Shown here: one piece after another, positions 23,424 to 34,800 of the stretch
How the letters are laid out: each line of letters begins with the position of its first letter
How positions within the stretch are numbered: position 1 is the stretch's first letter
Source of the DNA: Botryotinia globosa
Taxonomy: Eukaryota > Ascomycota > Leotiomycetes > Helotiales > Sclerotiniaceae
Length of the DNA stretch: 64,000 nucleotides
Direction of reading: 5' to 3'
Assembly: GCA_014898425.1 (NCBI GenBank)
Contig: RCSZ01000001.1
Span: 806,001-870,000 of the forward strand
Program-made: the position numbers and the translations under genes
Notes under the pieces: model-generated
Told to the model about the DNA's origin: nothing
Databases searched by the model: none
The model's input: only the letters and a program-made list of their open reading frames with translations

Positions 23424-25621
23424 ATGGACCAAGTCAATGATGCTAATCATGGACTGAGAATTACAACTTGGAATGGTAAGCGCGCGTAATAGCAATCACG
23501 ATTATGCATCACTAACAAATGTACAGTTAATGGTATCAGGTTGGTGATCTGCAACTTCGAAAAATAATTGATTCGCGACAACGTTTGATCATGTGTTGTA
23601 AACTGACGTTAAACACTGGGCAGGAATCCTTTTAGTTATCAACCATGGCGAGAGAAGAGGACCTTTTCTGTGAGTAGTCATCAATGACGTCCGTTGTGGA
23701 AATGCACTCTAACTTACTTTATGTGCAAGGCAATGTTCGATATCCTCGAAACTGATATTCTAGTGATGCAAGAAACCAAGATTCAGCGGAAAGATCTCAG
23801 AGATGATATGGTTTTAGTACCAGGCTGGGACGTCTACTTCAGTCTTCCAAAGTACAAGAAAGGTATGCTGATTTTCTTACTTTTTGGATTTGTACTCACA
23901 TTATGACATAAGGATATTCCGGAGTTGCTATCTACACAAGAAACTCAGTGTGCGCTCCAATACGTGCCGAGGAGGGTATCACCGGAGTTCTAACTCCTCC
24001 GAACTCCACAACCAGCTTCCGTGACCTCCCAAAGGATCAGCAGATCGGGGGGTATCCCACCGGCGCTCAACTCCAGGACTACTTCCTCGATGCTGCAACT
24101 CTGGATTCGGAGGGAAGATGTGTTATCCTAGAGTTCCCCGCCTTTATTCTTATTGGTGTGTATTGTCCTGCAAACCGTGACGAGGCTCGTGATGAGTTCC
24201 GCATTGGCTTTTTGAATGCTCTCGATACGCGAGTACGCAATCTTGTAGCACTAGGAAAGAGCATTTTCCTGACTGGGGACCTTAACATTATCAGAGAGGA
24301 AATCGATACAGCCAATGCGGAGGATAAATTGAAGAAAGAAGGGTTAACAGTGGAAGAATACATATCGACACCTGCTCGCCGACTATTCAATCATTTGCTA
24401 ATCGGAGGAAAGGTAGTCGGGGACAGAGATGAAGGAAAAGAGCCACAAGTTATGTGGGATATATGCCGCGGCTTTCATCCTACACGGAAGGGGATGTTCA
24501 CCTGCTGGGATCAAAAAAAGAACGCAAGACCTGGAAACTTTGGCTCAAGGATTGATTACGTTCTATGCAGCGAGGATAGGAAGAATTGGTTTCAAGATTC
24601 AAATATTCAGGAGGGGCTCATGGGCTCGGATCACTGTCCCGTTTTCGCTACCTTGAAGCCTAGAGTCGAATTAGATGGTGTCGAGATCGATATCCGCGAT
24701 GTCATGAGTAAGGATATGTTTAAGAACGCGGTCAGAGTGCGGGAGTGGTCGATGAAGGATCTACTACCAACCTCTGCCAAATTAATTCCAGAATTTGATC
24801 GACGGCAGAGTATTCGTGATATGTTTACCAGGAAGCCTACCAGCTCCAAGACTGCAGCTTTGCCCTCCAATTTTTCCAATGCTGGAAATGGACTAGAGTC
24901 AGCACAAGCAGATGGGCCATTCAGCATATCCAATAACGTCAACCCACTCGGAGCATCTCCTACTAAAATAACTTCTCCGACAAAGTCCTTCATCTCATCA
25001 TCCTCGCCTACACCAGTCAAAAGGTCCACTGATGCATTGCAACTAGTATCACAACCATCAAAGCGCAGTAAGGTCGAAGCCAAATCAAACAAAGGACCTT
25101 CTAATGGAAGGGGGAATAGGGGGCAATTGGGAAAAGGCCAAAGTAGTTTGATGGGGTTCTTTAAATCTAAGACGCCGCAGGTAGCACAGACAGCACATCA
25201 AGCAGATTCTCCTTCCTTGTCTACAAGTGATTCTTCAGCAGCAACACCTGCAGAATCGGTGAGTCAAGAGTGTCTTGCTGGCTGCAGTACAGAAAACGAC
25301 TCGCCCCTCAAGGCCGAGAGAAGCACAAATAACGATGAGGAAATCGAGAAGTCATATGATTCGCGGCAGGACAAAGAAGTACACGACCCCATAGTAGCGA
25401 AAGAATCTTGGTCCAAGCTATTGACTAAACGCATTCCACCCAAATGCGAACACAAGGAGCCATGTATCAGCCATATAACGAAGAAGCCAGGTATCAACCG
25501 TGGTAGATCTTTCTACATGTGTCCTCGACCTCTGGGACCATCAGGTCAGCAAGAAAGGAACACAGAGTGGCGCTGTAATACATTTATTTGGAGTAGTGAA
25601 TGGGCTGGGAAGGAGACTTGA
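23424..25621 (+). CDS. APN2: Class II AP endonuclease 2
   Basis: Exonuclease III-type AP endonuclease/3'-phosphodiesterase of nuclear base-excision repair. Exons: 23424-23475, 23527-23539 (13 nt), 23624-23669, 23730-23862 and 23913-25621; 650 aa. Catalytic motifs: TTWNVNGIR, the Mg-binding Glu in MQETKI, YSGVAIYTR, GDLNI, GMFTCWD, SRIDYVL and GSDHCPV. A PCNA-interaction (PIP) box QSSLMGFF lies near residue 490, and a weaker PIP-like QSIRDMF near 380. The C-terminus is a GRF zinc finger with CEHKEPC, GRSFYMCPRP and EWRCNTFIW. The Ser/Thr-rich linker between them is expected. APN2 marks one edge of the MAT region in most Pezizomycotina. Confidence 0.96.
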
Positions 25622-26801
25622 GACTGGAAACTTAAGATTAGAACCAGCGTAGAAGGCAGGAAGTAAGAATGAACAAGTAGCGGGAAGAAGGATATGTTCA
25701 CCTTACCTGTCATACCAATAGTATAATAACATAATTCCAGAATATCTATGCACGCATACATGTCCGTCTACTATGGTATCTACGCTTTGTAATTAGTCAC
25801 AAAAGGGAAACAAGAAGCAGACATAGTATAAGATGACAGCGATCCATATCAAAGAATACCCTTTTCACATACATACATCTTTGTATATCCCAATGTGAAT
25901 TTCAACTTATTATTATCTGCCTTCATAAATTTAATGTCTTAGTCTTGTCTAAGAGTGAGTCCTTCAAGCATATACCCGAGGTTCCCGAGATGAGTCTTCA
26001 CTCCATTAAAAAGAAAGGTTCTCGCTTCACAAATTCACTGAGTTCACAATTCACTATCATGCCAGTCTACTTGATACTGATTCACTTTGGAAACAATTCA
26101 CTTTGATAGCCATTCGCTTGAATAAGAATTCACTTTGATATCAATCCTTCACAACTACCAGCCCCTTTAGTTGCGAGAACTGGGATTAGGGCAAGCGAAG
26201 AATATTCACCAGCCCCCCCTATCCCCAAAAAGTTCAGACACAATCGCACAAATTGAAAATCCACGGAAAAACAAAGTGAATTGTAATTATTAGAATGATG
26301 AAGGAGAAAATGTTCAGATTTTCGTTACGATGAATGGTGTCATCGAAGGCACATAGGGAAAAAAAGCACAATTCATTGTCACAGCGTAGGAAGCAATCAG
26401 AGTGTATCATGAAGTTTAAAAAGGGTTTTCTGTATATATAATATATAGACCATGTAAACTGTATGCGAAATCTAAGTACAGCTTTTAGTTCCAACCATTC
26501 ACCAAATCCGTGTTCACAATCCATCCAATGAATTGTATTCCATTCCCTTCCATTCCACAGGCACATTCTCAGATGAACAAACTGATATAGCAGTTTGTAG
26601 ACCTGAGGAACTATATAAACATGAAAGGAAAAAAAAGAAAAAAGAAGAAAAAATATGTGCATGTGATAAGTGCAGTAAAGATCGCAGTAATGATGGGACA
26701 TGGAAGTCCAAATTCCAACTCCTTTCCATAAGTCGTAAGTCGTGAAACACAGGTCACGCCGTGAAGATTTGACGATTTCGTGATATTAGAGAAGAGAATA
26801 C
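25622..26801. other. Intergenic region between APN2 and MAT1-2-1
   Basis: About 1.2 kb between convergent genes, AT-rich, holding the ATTCACTTTG repeats (26025-26145). The idiomorph border on this side may lie here, but one allele alone cannot show it. Confidence 0.4.
26025..26145. repeat. Dispersed ATTCACTTTGATA-like repeats
   Basis: Five imperfect copies of ATTCACT within about 120 bp; the last two extend to ATTCACTTTGATA. Spacing is irregular (roughly 15-30 bp). Confidence 0.6.
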
Positions 26802-28039
26802 CTAGTATTGTTGTTGGGGGGAAAAGAAGGTGAAGAGATCCTGTTGCTGGATCGCTTGCCAGGCTTCTGTTGGTGCAAAGTTCATGCCCATTGGTTCATC
26901 ACCATATGAAAGTCTGCAGTGCTCAGGCTGAAGCTGTTGCTCTAGCACATTGGAGTGATCCATGTGAATATTGAGCCCAAACGTGCCCATTGTACCCATA
27001 CTATTATCATCAGCAGAGTCGTGATTTAAGAGCGGATAGTTGATGGAGGATGCGGTGGTGATGGTGGTGTTGGAGTTGATATTGTGAGATAGCTGATTGG
27101 CGGTTGATTTATTGAGGGTCTTCTTGGATACACGACGCTTCTTCTCACTCGGCTTTCTGGGGGCGTATTTGTAAGTTGGGTAAGCTTTCTTGTGAGCTTC
27201 TTTCAATAAATCGGCACGGATCTTGTACTTCAGGCGCCGCTCCGGAGTTTCTGCAGCCCACATTCCAGCAATGATTGAAGCTGGAAAAATTGTTAGAAGG
27301 TTGAAGCAAAGCGCGTAACAAATGAAAAACTTACAAATCTCGTTGTTGGTGATACCTGGATAGGCTTTCTTAATGGGTAGATGATTATCCGCACGATAAA
27401 GAATCCACTCATTAGCTGGACGTGGGATCTTTGGCTTGAGACCAGCGGGTATGGAGGATGAGGCAAGATGATTTTTTTCTGGAGTAGAACAACGAGTAGC
27501 TCCAGTATTTTGAGGAAGGATTGAGCTATTTTCATCCCGTGAGCCATTCATCATTCTTCGTTGCTCAATCTGAAGAGGTTCTAGACATAAATTGGCGAAA
27601 CCTGCAACAGCCAACATCTGTTTATGCTCAAACTCATCTAATGGAGCAAGGAACATTCTGTTGACATAAGCGTCTCTGACGAAAACACCCTTGCGATCGG
27701 TGTGTTGCCTGCAATTGTTTATTAGACGAGGCCTTGATATGAAGCAAAGAGAACATACTGATAAAAATGAAGTAGAATTTGACGTTCGGGTGTTCCGATA
27801 CTCATGTATTCGTAATCTCGCAGCTCACACCATGGGTTAATGTCGAGTGCGTTATACAAATCTAATTCACTGATAAAATTGCGCATTGCATTATAGATCT
27901 CCTTCGTCAGCCCAGGAATCATATAAGTTTCCACAGGAGTAGTATCGAGTGCAGGATAGGGCACATTTGCGAGCGGCGTTTCGAGAACAGTACCGTGATG
28001 CGGGACCCATTTTCCTAGTCGGAGAGAGGAGAGAGACAT
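26802..28039 (-). CDS. MAT1-2-1: Mating-type protein MAT1-2-1 (HMG-box transcription factor)
   Basis: Master regulator of MAT1-2 mating identity, acting in the nucleus. Exons 28039-27759, 27708-27335 and 27280-26802 encode 377 aa. The MATA-HMG box spans about residues 187-262: KIPRPANEWILYRADNH, AYPGITNNEISSIIAGMW and ETPERRLKYKIRADLLKEA, then the basic KYAPRKPSEKKRR. The second intron splits a serine codon inside the HMG box, the position conserved across Pezizomycotina MAT1-2-1 genes. The N-terminal ~185 residues (MSLSSLRLGKWVPHHG onward) and the Asn/Ser/Gln-rich tail match no domain I know. The gene diverges from the second MAT gene at 28366. No damage is seen. Confidence 0.95.
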
Positions 28040-28365
28040 ATTTGAAATGTAAATGCGACAATGTTTTAGAAAAGTCTCAATGTAATGTTTCAAAAGGAAA
28101 AGAAAGAGGTAATGCACTCCGTCTGATATTGGTTGCCAAAGAGAATTGAGTAGACGTGTAGATTCAGAAGATGGTAGTTGTCGTAAATCAGAGGATGTGG
28201 GTGGAAGTATATCTTTTCAGACGAGAAGGAAGTTTAAATAAAACATTATTGGCAGAATCGTGCGGCTTGAAACCCCTCCTAGCGAATTCTAATTCATATT
28301 CTGAAGTGTTCTTTGTTCAAGAGTGAGTGGAATAAAGGTGAGGATAAAGGTGAATAGCTCGGTCT
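28040..28365. promoter_or_regulatory. Divergent promoter between the two MAT1-2 genes
   Basis: 326 bp separate the start codons of MAT1-2-1 and the second MAT gene, so both are probably driven from one intergenic region. No binding site was assigned. Confidence 0.5.
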
Positions 28366-29486
28366 ATGAACATGAACACTGCGGAGCCAGAAATGACTAA
28401 ATCACCATCTCAGCTGCCATACCCTCAAAGATTTGTAACTTCTATAGATCGATACTACAAGTCTTCCTTTAACCTACATATAAATATCATACACTTTCAC
28501 GCGGATTCATGCCGATTGTCGTTATCGCAAGGCGCAGGAATGCAAGCACAAGCAAAAACTGATGGAGATGTGGAGACATTAATCAGACGGCGTGAGGTAA
28601 ACGCAACGGATGTGCTCAATTATATGAAAGACTTTTCGCAAGAATTTCAGCGGCCAGGTTCCAACATAACAACCCAGCACGCCATTCCGGAAATGAATCC
28701 TATATTGTATGATGTTGATTACACCGTGGTACATAATCCTTCTCAGGGGACAGAAGGTAAAGGGTACATTCGAAAAGACAAAATGACCACGGAGCAACGT
28801 CACTCACAAAGAGAATTATCAAATGTTATTAGACACGGAAACAACCTCGCCAACAGCTTTATGAAAATTGAAACTGGTCTTCTTGACTTGTGTTTCGACG
28901 GACGAGGTTCAGCGTCATTCAGAGAGAAAATTGTTGCAGGTCAAAGGATTGCCTTGCGAATCTACATACAGAAGTAAGTATCGAAACTCTTGTTCCCAAA
29001 CATTGCTGATAAGAGATTCCAGCGAGATTCAAAGGCGAGCAGCTGATTTGGGATTGGTGAAACTCGGATTTTGCGAAACCTCGCTCATAAGAAATGTGGC
29101 GAGGCGCATAGTTGAGCGACGCAGGACCATGACTCAAGCAGAGGGCAACGTGTTTGCAGACGACATATTTCAGCGCGAGTTCAAACCCGATGTTGAGGAC
29201 GAGTCAGGTGTAGGATATATAGAGCCATCCTTGAAGAGGAGTCAAGAGATACGCGATGAGAGTAAGCTCAGCCCATTATTTGCGTGCCAACTTATGCTGA
29301 TTTATTGCAGTCTCAGAATTGATTTGGAGTCTGCAATTTGATCTTACTTTCGCGAGAACCATATCAAACCTCCTCCCACTGAACTATGGCTCTCGGGCAA
29401 AGGGGACAACAACGCCAAAGGGGTTAATAAAGAAAAAGCGTATGAGAAGGATCAAGCGGGAAAGGAGGTCACATTGTCACCATTGA
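28366..29486 (+). CDS. MAT1-2-10: Second MAT1-2 idiomorph gene, probably MAT1-2-10
   Basis: Function unknown. Exons 28366-28973, 29023-29261 and 29311-29486 join with standard signals to give 340 aa. I see no HMG box, alpha box or membrane segment. Visible features: a polar N-terminus, a helical middle (ETLIRRREVNATDVLNYMKD, ELSNVIRHGNNLANSFMKIE), and a C-terminal cluster of basic residues, IKKKRMRRIKRERR, that could be a nuclear localisation signal. The name rests on context: Sclerotinia and Botrytis MAT1-2 loci carry a gene of this name (earlier MAT1-2-4) beside MAT1-2-1. I cannot confirm sequence identity here. It sits within the idiomorph, divergent from MAT1-2-1. Its stop is only about 130 bp before the MAT1-1-1 remnant. 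Confidence 0.75.
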
Positions 29487-29544
29487 TTTGAGCTCTAATG
29501 ATGTGTTGCCGGATGAAGAGCTGACCTGAGCAGGCAATAAAGAT

Positions 29545-30343
29545 GTAAGTCGCAGTGTTTTGTAGTTATACGGATATATTCACGCCGAATTATCTGAGTT
29601 TGCTTGACTTCTAAGCCCTTGGAGAGATGCAGATGCTAGAAGAACCTTCTCCAAGTACTTTGCTCTCTTATGTCCTTGCACTGGTATCCTAACTGTCGAT
29701 GATTATCTTTCCGACCTCAACTGGACTTTCGAAACCAATGAAGAAGGGACTGTCTGGCTTCGCCAAACCTCTCCACCAGAGATCGATTCGTTTCCAGCAC
29801 ACATCACCAGAACTCTCTTAACAGATTTGGACATTATCACTTTTTGTGGTGCTCAAGGCTACTTGCCAGTTGCGACTGCTGCTAGCATTGTTCAAGGTTG
29901 GAACCGTGTGCATCCAATGGCCAACATGGCTATCCAAGGCACTCTCCCTGTTACACAGCACATTTCTTCCACTCAGAATGCATATGGTGCCTGCGAAATG
30001 CCTTCAGGTGTCATCGTTGCCCCAACTCCGAAGCCAGCTTTTGATCAGCCTCTTGCTTACGCTCCGCCTGCTCTAATGCCGGGTGCAACAGCATCATTGA
30101 CTAGCTCACTACCACCACCTCCTCCTTGGTCCACTGGTATGATGGCTGGATATTGGGGTCACGACAATGGTACTATCGACCTCAGTGCACTTGAAACTCA
30201 ATTCGACCAATTTAACCCTACCTCTCTCGCTGACGCAGGCGGCCTCTACATGCCTGACGATGCCCCTTCACCACCACGTGAGTTAATATGACTAGGCTCT
30301 TGAATTTACCATACTGACTATTTTAGTCTTTGCAGACTTTTAG
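29545..30343 (+). pseudogene. MAT1-1-1: Truncated MAT1-1-1 (alpha-box gene) 3' remnant
   Basis: Headless copy of the opposite mating-type gene. From 29616 an open frame of 220 codons begins PWRDADARRTFSKYFALLCP, the C-terminal part of a MATalpha_HMG (alpha) domain. It continues DDYLSDLNWTFETNEEGTVW, followed by a Pro/Ala/Thr-rich tail. A final intron (30278-30326, GTGAGT...TTTTAG) leads to LFADF and a stop at 30341-30343. Upstream, GTAAGT at 29545 and TTCTAAG at 29615 form an intact-looking 71-nt intron. The exon before it is open for only six codons (EQAIKI), then meets a TGA. No start codon or alpha-box N-terminus exists. No stop codon or frameshift is seen in the remaining ~225 codons. The identification is from the alpha-box resemblance and the locus. 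Confidence 0.8.
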
Positions 30344-31886
30344 TTCTTTTTATATATTCGTTCGAACTTTCGTGGTACCGATGTTAATTATCTCGGCTCT
30401 ACCATCAACACACTCCAGCATGGAGCTACCCCGATATTAAGGAGTTGGACGAGTGTTTATACTCGCTGGCGCAGCATGTCTTTAGATGAAATACTCGGTG
30501 CATTTTCCCTAGGTTTTTTTTTTTAGAATTTGGAGCTGCCATTACGCTTCAAGCCTCTTCGTTTTCATTCCGAGTATATAGTTTTTATTCTCAGTATATA
30601 GTTTTTCAGTCTCAGTACATCGTTTTCATTTCAATTTGTTTATAAGTTGGAAATGGTATATACTTCGAAGTGACCTGCTTAGCATCAAGCTCACCGGTCT
30701 TGAATATTTCCAAATGGGTTAAAGGTTTCGGTTGGTCCATTAACATCGCATTAAATTTGGGGTTTCTTTCTCTATAGGCTTGTTTGAACTTTACAAAGAG
30801 TTATCTTTTGTTAGAACTTTGAAAGAACTTGGCGATGAAATAGAATACTTCTTCTGACCAAACACATTCTCTCCTTCTCTATGAGACATGAGAAATGAGA
30901 TATATGTTGAGTCTTGATAGTTGGTGATGTCAGGCTGGTGTATCTTTCCCTCCCTTTTATTTCTTACCACATCCAAGAATTACATGTCGTAAGAATAAGC
31001 ATGTGGAGATACAAGCACCAATGACTAAATCAACGTACCACTAATGCGAGTACGTAAGCTTGCACTTACCCTTTGCAGACATTACATTAGTCTCTTTCAA
31101 GGTGTGGGGAGTTAACTTGGTAACGACAAGGATAAAATACGAGTACGTGATTTGAGATGAGGTTTGAGATGAACTGACTTGCAATCGCTTGAGTTTTTTG
31201 TTAATGATAGGGGTACATATTAGGAACCGAGATGGTTAGAGATGATCAACCAAATGATGTCACGATAGCATTGATTAGTTACTAACGTCTGACGTCGTCC
31301 AGATCGACTTCTCAAAGTTTGGTAGTCTCATAGTGTTGTAGGAATTCTCATCTTAGCATGTAGAAGGTCTGTTTGTCAATTCTCATCTAATCTTAGATGT
31401 TCTAAACATCACTTAATTTAGACTTAAGTCTGCAATGCCAATATTTGAACCCGAGCTCGAACACTGCTCTGCTATTATCCCGGAGCCCTGGCGCCGAATC
31501 AGGGGTCTTTCGAGCTGAATTGGTGGAGATGGGTGTCTAACAAGCAACACGCATTATGAGCCAATCAGATCCTTGTTAATTGTGTACTAGATGATTGGCG
31601 GTCGATTACGTCTTTTCAGATTTTGATACCTCTAGAAAAGATAATTGTTAAGTAAAAAGGGTGATGTACAGAACTCAGAGGATTCATTTTGTTTCTGTAT
31701 CAAAGTGATTTTACGAATGTCTTTATTCCCTACAAGTGCCATCATCTTCCATGAATGGCCTGCTACGAAGTCTGGATATCACACGCCTATTAAAAAAATA
31801 ACCGTACAGCCTTTTTGCTTCCTCCCGCCAAAGCGTATGTGCTCAGCCGGCCTGCAAAGAGCCATCGTCGACCACTGCCATAAGAT
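30344..31886. other. Intergenic region between the MAT1-1-1 remnant and SLA2
   Basis: About 1.5 kb, AT-rich, with a 20-bp-period tandem repeat near 30561. No further MAT gene or remnant recognised; the second idiomorph border probably lies within it. Confidence 0.4.
30561..30632. repeat. 20-bp imperfect tandem repeat downstream of the MAT1-1-1 remnant
   Basis: Three units of exact 20-bp period (30561-30580, 30581-30600, 30601-30620; type GTTTTTATTCTCAGTATATA) plus a partial fourth. Confidence 0.8.
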
Positions 31887-34800
31887 CTAGTCTTCCAAAT
31901 AAGATATCTTTCGCATCTCGCCCAATCTCTTTCTCGCCGCCGACAAATTGTTTTCGAGTTGTAAGATTTCAACCTGTGAGCATAAACATTAGTAATAATC
32001 CAAAGAAACTTTTGTACAAGGGAACTTGCCTGCTGCTCCATTTCTCTGACTTTGAACTCATGCGCCCCAAGCTTGGCATAATCTTCTCCTTCAACATCTT
32101 GATCTCGATCTCTGATCATGCTCTGCACCTGCCTGACAAGAGTCCTGCAGGCTGCGCCAACAGCCTTACTAGCTTGCTCCAAGCTCTCTTGGCTCTTGCT
32201 CATGAAACCAGCTTTGACTCTGCTAGCAGCGACCAGCTGAGCTGTGGAGGCTGCAACATCATTGGAAGCAACGATAAGTTGTTCCGGACTGTTGCGCCCA
32301 GAAAGAACTCCATCTGCAGTCTCAATCAATGTATTGGTTGATGTTGCCACTGCTTTGGCGGCAGAGATGAGACCCTCAGTCCATCGGTTGTTCTTCTTGT
32401 AGAAAGCTGTCTTCGATGACGAGCCACGACCAGCCTGGACAATTTCTTGTTGAGTAACAGTAGCCGCTTTGATCAATCTGGCAATAGCATTTGTAACGGC
32501 AATAGCAGCATCAAGTATTGAATCGTGTATCTCAAGTTTGTATGTTGAGTATTGATCCTTGGGTTTGGACTTGAGCTTTGCTAAACGTGCAGCGGCAGCA
32601 GCGATTGCATCAGCAGCCTTGGTAAGCTCATTGTCAACCAAATCTCCCAAGTCGCCTTTATTGTTTGTAAGCTTGCCGCTATTTGGCGCAAATGTGTCTG
32701 CAAGTTTGTTCAAGCGTTGCAAATGGATCTGTACCTCATTGTTGCTATTGATGACAACCTCGGTTCGCTGCATTGGATCCATGCCATCAAGTCGGAAACT
32801 TTGCAGGGCACGGAAAAATGTAACGGTAGACTGCGCTGATTGGCGCGCACCATTGGTAAGCTGGTCGGCCTTCTTGTCGTCAGTTGCAAGCCTTGTGAGA
32901 CCCTTGGTATTGCTAAGTACGTCGGAAATGGAGCTGGCAAAGACGTTGATAGTTCGAATGATTTCAGCATGAGTACTGTTTGGACCATCCGCTATGAAAT
33001 TGTTGAATGCTGTGGCGAATTCAGTAGCACTTGCTGAAGCTTTTTCGATTTGCGAAAGGACATAGGATGGGGTTGCATTCTGGTTACCAGCTTGCATAGT
33101 GGAATCAAGCTCGTAAAGAGCGTCATCAACACGTTGAACCCCACTCTGAAGAACTGAATCGATGATGTCGTTGATTTTGTCAATATTTGAGAGGAGCATA
33201 GCGTCAATCTCTCCATCTAAAGCCTGATCAGTGTCGCCTTTCGACATCTCGAGCTCATTGAGTCTGATCAGCGCATCGTCCAAACTTTGCTTGTAAACCT
33301 CCAATTCGTCCTCCTTCTCCTTGAGCAGCCTTTCAGCATCTGAGCCACCTTCACTGTATTTGGCATGGACATCCTGTAATGCTCGGGTCTTGTTGCGGAG
33401 AGCCTCCTCGAGATCTGCCATTTCACGATTGTACTTGGAAAGCATCGTGGACAATTCGTTGCCCTTGCTTCGCTCCAAATTGTCCGCACGATCGAGAGCC
33501 ATACGAAGCTCACGCTTAAGCTTCTCGACTTCCTCCCGATTACCACCGGTGAGTCGGTCTTTCTCATGTAAAGCTCTATCTCTTTCTCTGATCATATCAG
33601 CGAGCTCAAGATTCTTGGTCTTGATCTCTCGCTCCAACTTTTCCCGCTTGTCGATTGCTTCCTGCGCTGAAGCTGCCTTTAGCTGAACACTCTTAAATCT
33701 TTGAAGCAGATCGAGATGTTCGTGTCGCAATTGTGAGTATAGCTTCGCAAGTGCTTCATATTTAGTCCTCCAAGTGTTGACTTGCTCTTGTAGTGCTTTG
33801 ACTTGATCCTCTTTACTTCCAATCTGTTGCCCGTAGCTGTTCTGCAGCTGCAAAAGCTCATTTTCCAGTGCCTTTAGCTTCTGATCATATTGTTGTAGCG
33901 TAAGTTGATTGCTTGCGTACAGTGCTCGAGCCTCGAAGTTTTCCCGTTCGAGTTCCGCCATACGACCATAAGTTTGTTGTTGAGATTGTTGCAGCAGCAA
34001 TTGTTCTTGATCTCGTCTTTGTTGCTCAGCCAATTGACGCTGCTGTTCCTCATAGTTTAGTCTCGCCTGTTCTTGCGCTTGTTGTTGTGCTAATATTTGT
34101 TGTCTCTGCTGCTCTGCTAGCACCCTCTGCTGTTCCTCATACTCCCTGTTTTGTCGATCCTGTTCACTCTTCCAGAACTCGCCTATTTCATCTGGCTCCT
34201 CTGTCTTAGGGGGTTTCGGGGGTGTAATTTGCCTCTCAATCTCTTGCTTCGGTCGCTGAGGTAATTTGGGTGCCGAATCGTCTTCGGAAAGGAGATTGGG
34301 TGGATCTTGCGGTAGCTTTGGCACAGTAATCAAGCTCGTGAGGTATCGGAGGTTCGAGCATTCGTAATAAAACTTTACAAGGCGGTGATGTTGGGAGTCG
34401 TACTTTTCTCTCAGGGGCGCAAGAGCATCTTCATCACCAGTTGCTGCAGGTCACGTCAGAATACGACAGTTAGATGTGAGCTTCCTAACATACTTGTGTG
34501 CATAGCCCGTAACATGCTCGTGATGAACTTATAGATTCCATAGCTCTCTTGGACTAATGGAACCAAGGCCGATATTCTGCATTCGTTGTGGCCTCCATTT
34601 CGAAAATGCGCGAAAATTAGTTTTTGAAACCTTTCGATCTTATCCTGCAAAGTCATAAGGTCTGAAATGGTTTCGTAACCTTCATTTGGGTCGTTGATCC
34701 CCTTTAAGCTGATGTACTCCTCGTATTCGAATGTTCCATTGAAGTCAGGATGCTGTTGGTGGAAATTCAATTTGGACATCAAAAAGTTGACATATTCTTT

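Noticed and set aside
25622..26801. Search for a MAT1-1-5 or MAT1-2-1 remnant next to APN2
   Set aside because: No frame in this interval resembles either protein; the minus-strand frame at 26234-26701 is Phe/Cys/His-rich without a motif.
31440..31500. GGTTCAAAT-type B-box string on the minus strand
   Set aside because: No cloverleaf with a 7-bp acceptor stem could be drawn around it.
32559..32972. Plus-strand open frames opposite SLA2, NVJ2, REV3 and SLU7
   Set aside because: Antisense shadows of long coding exons, with no domain and no splice support.
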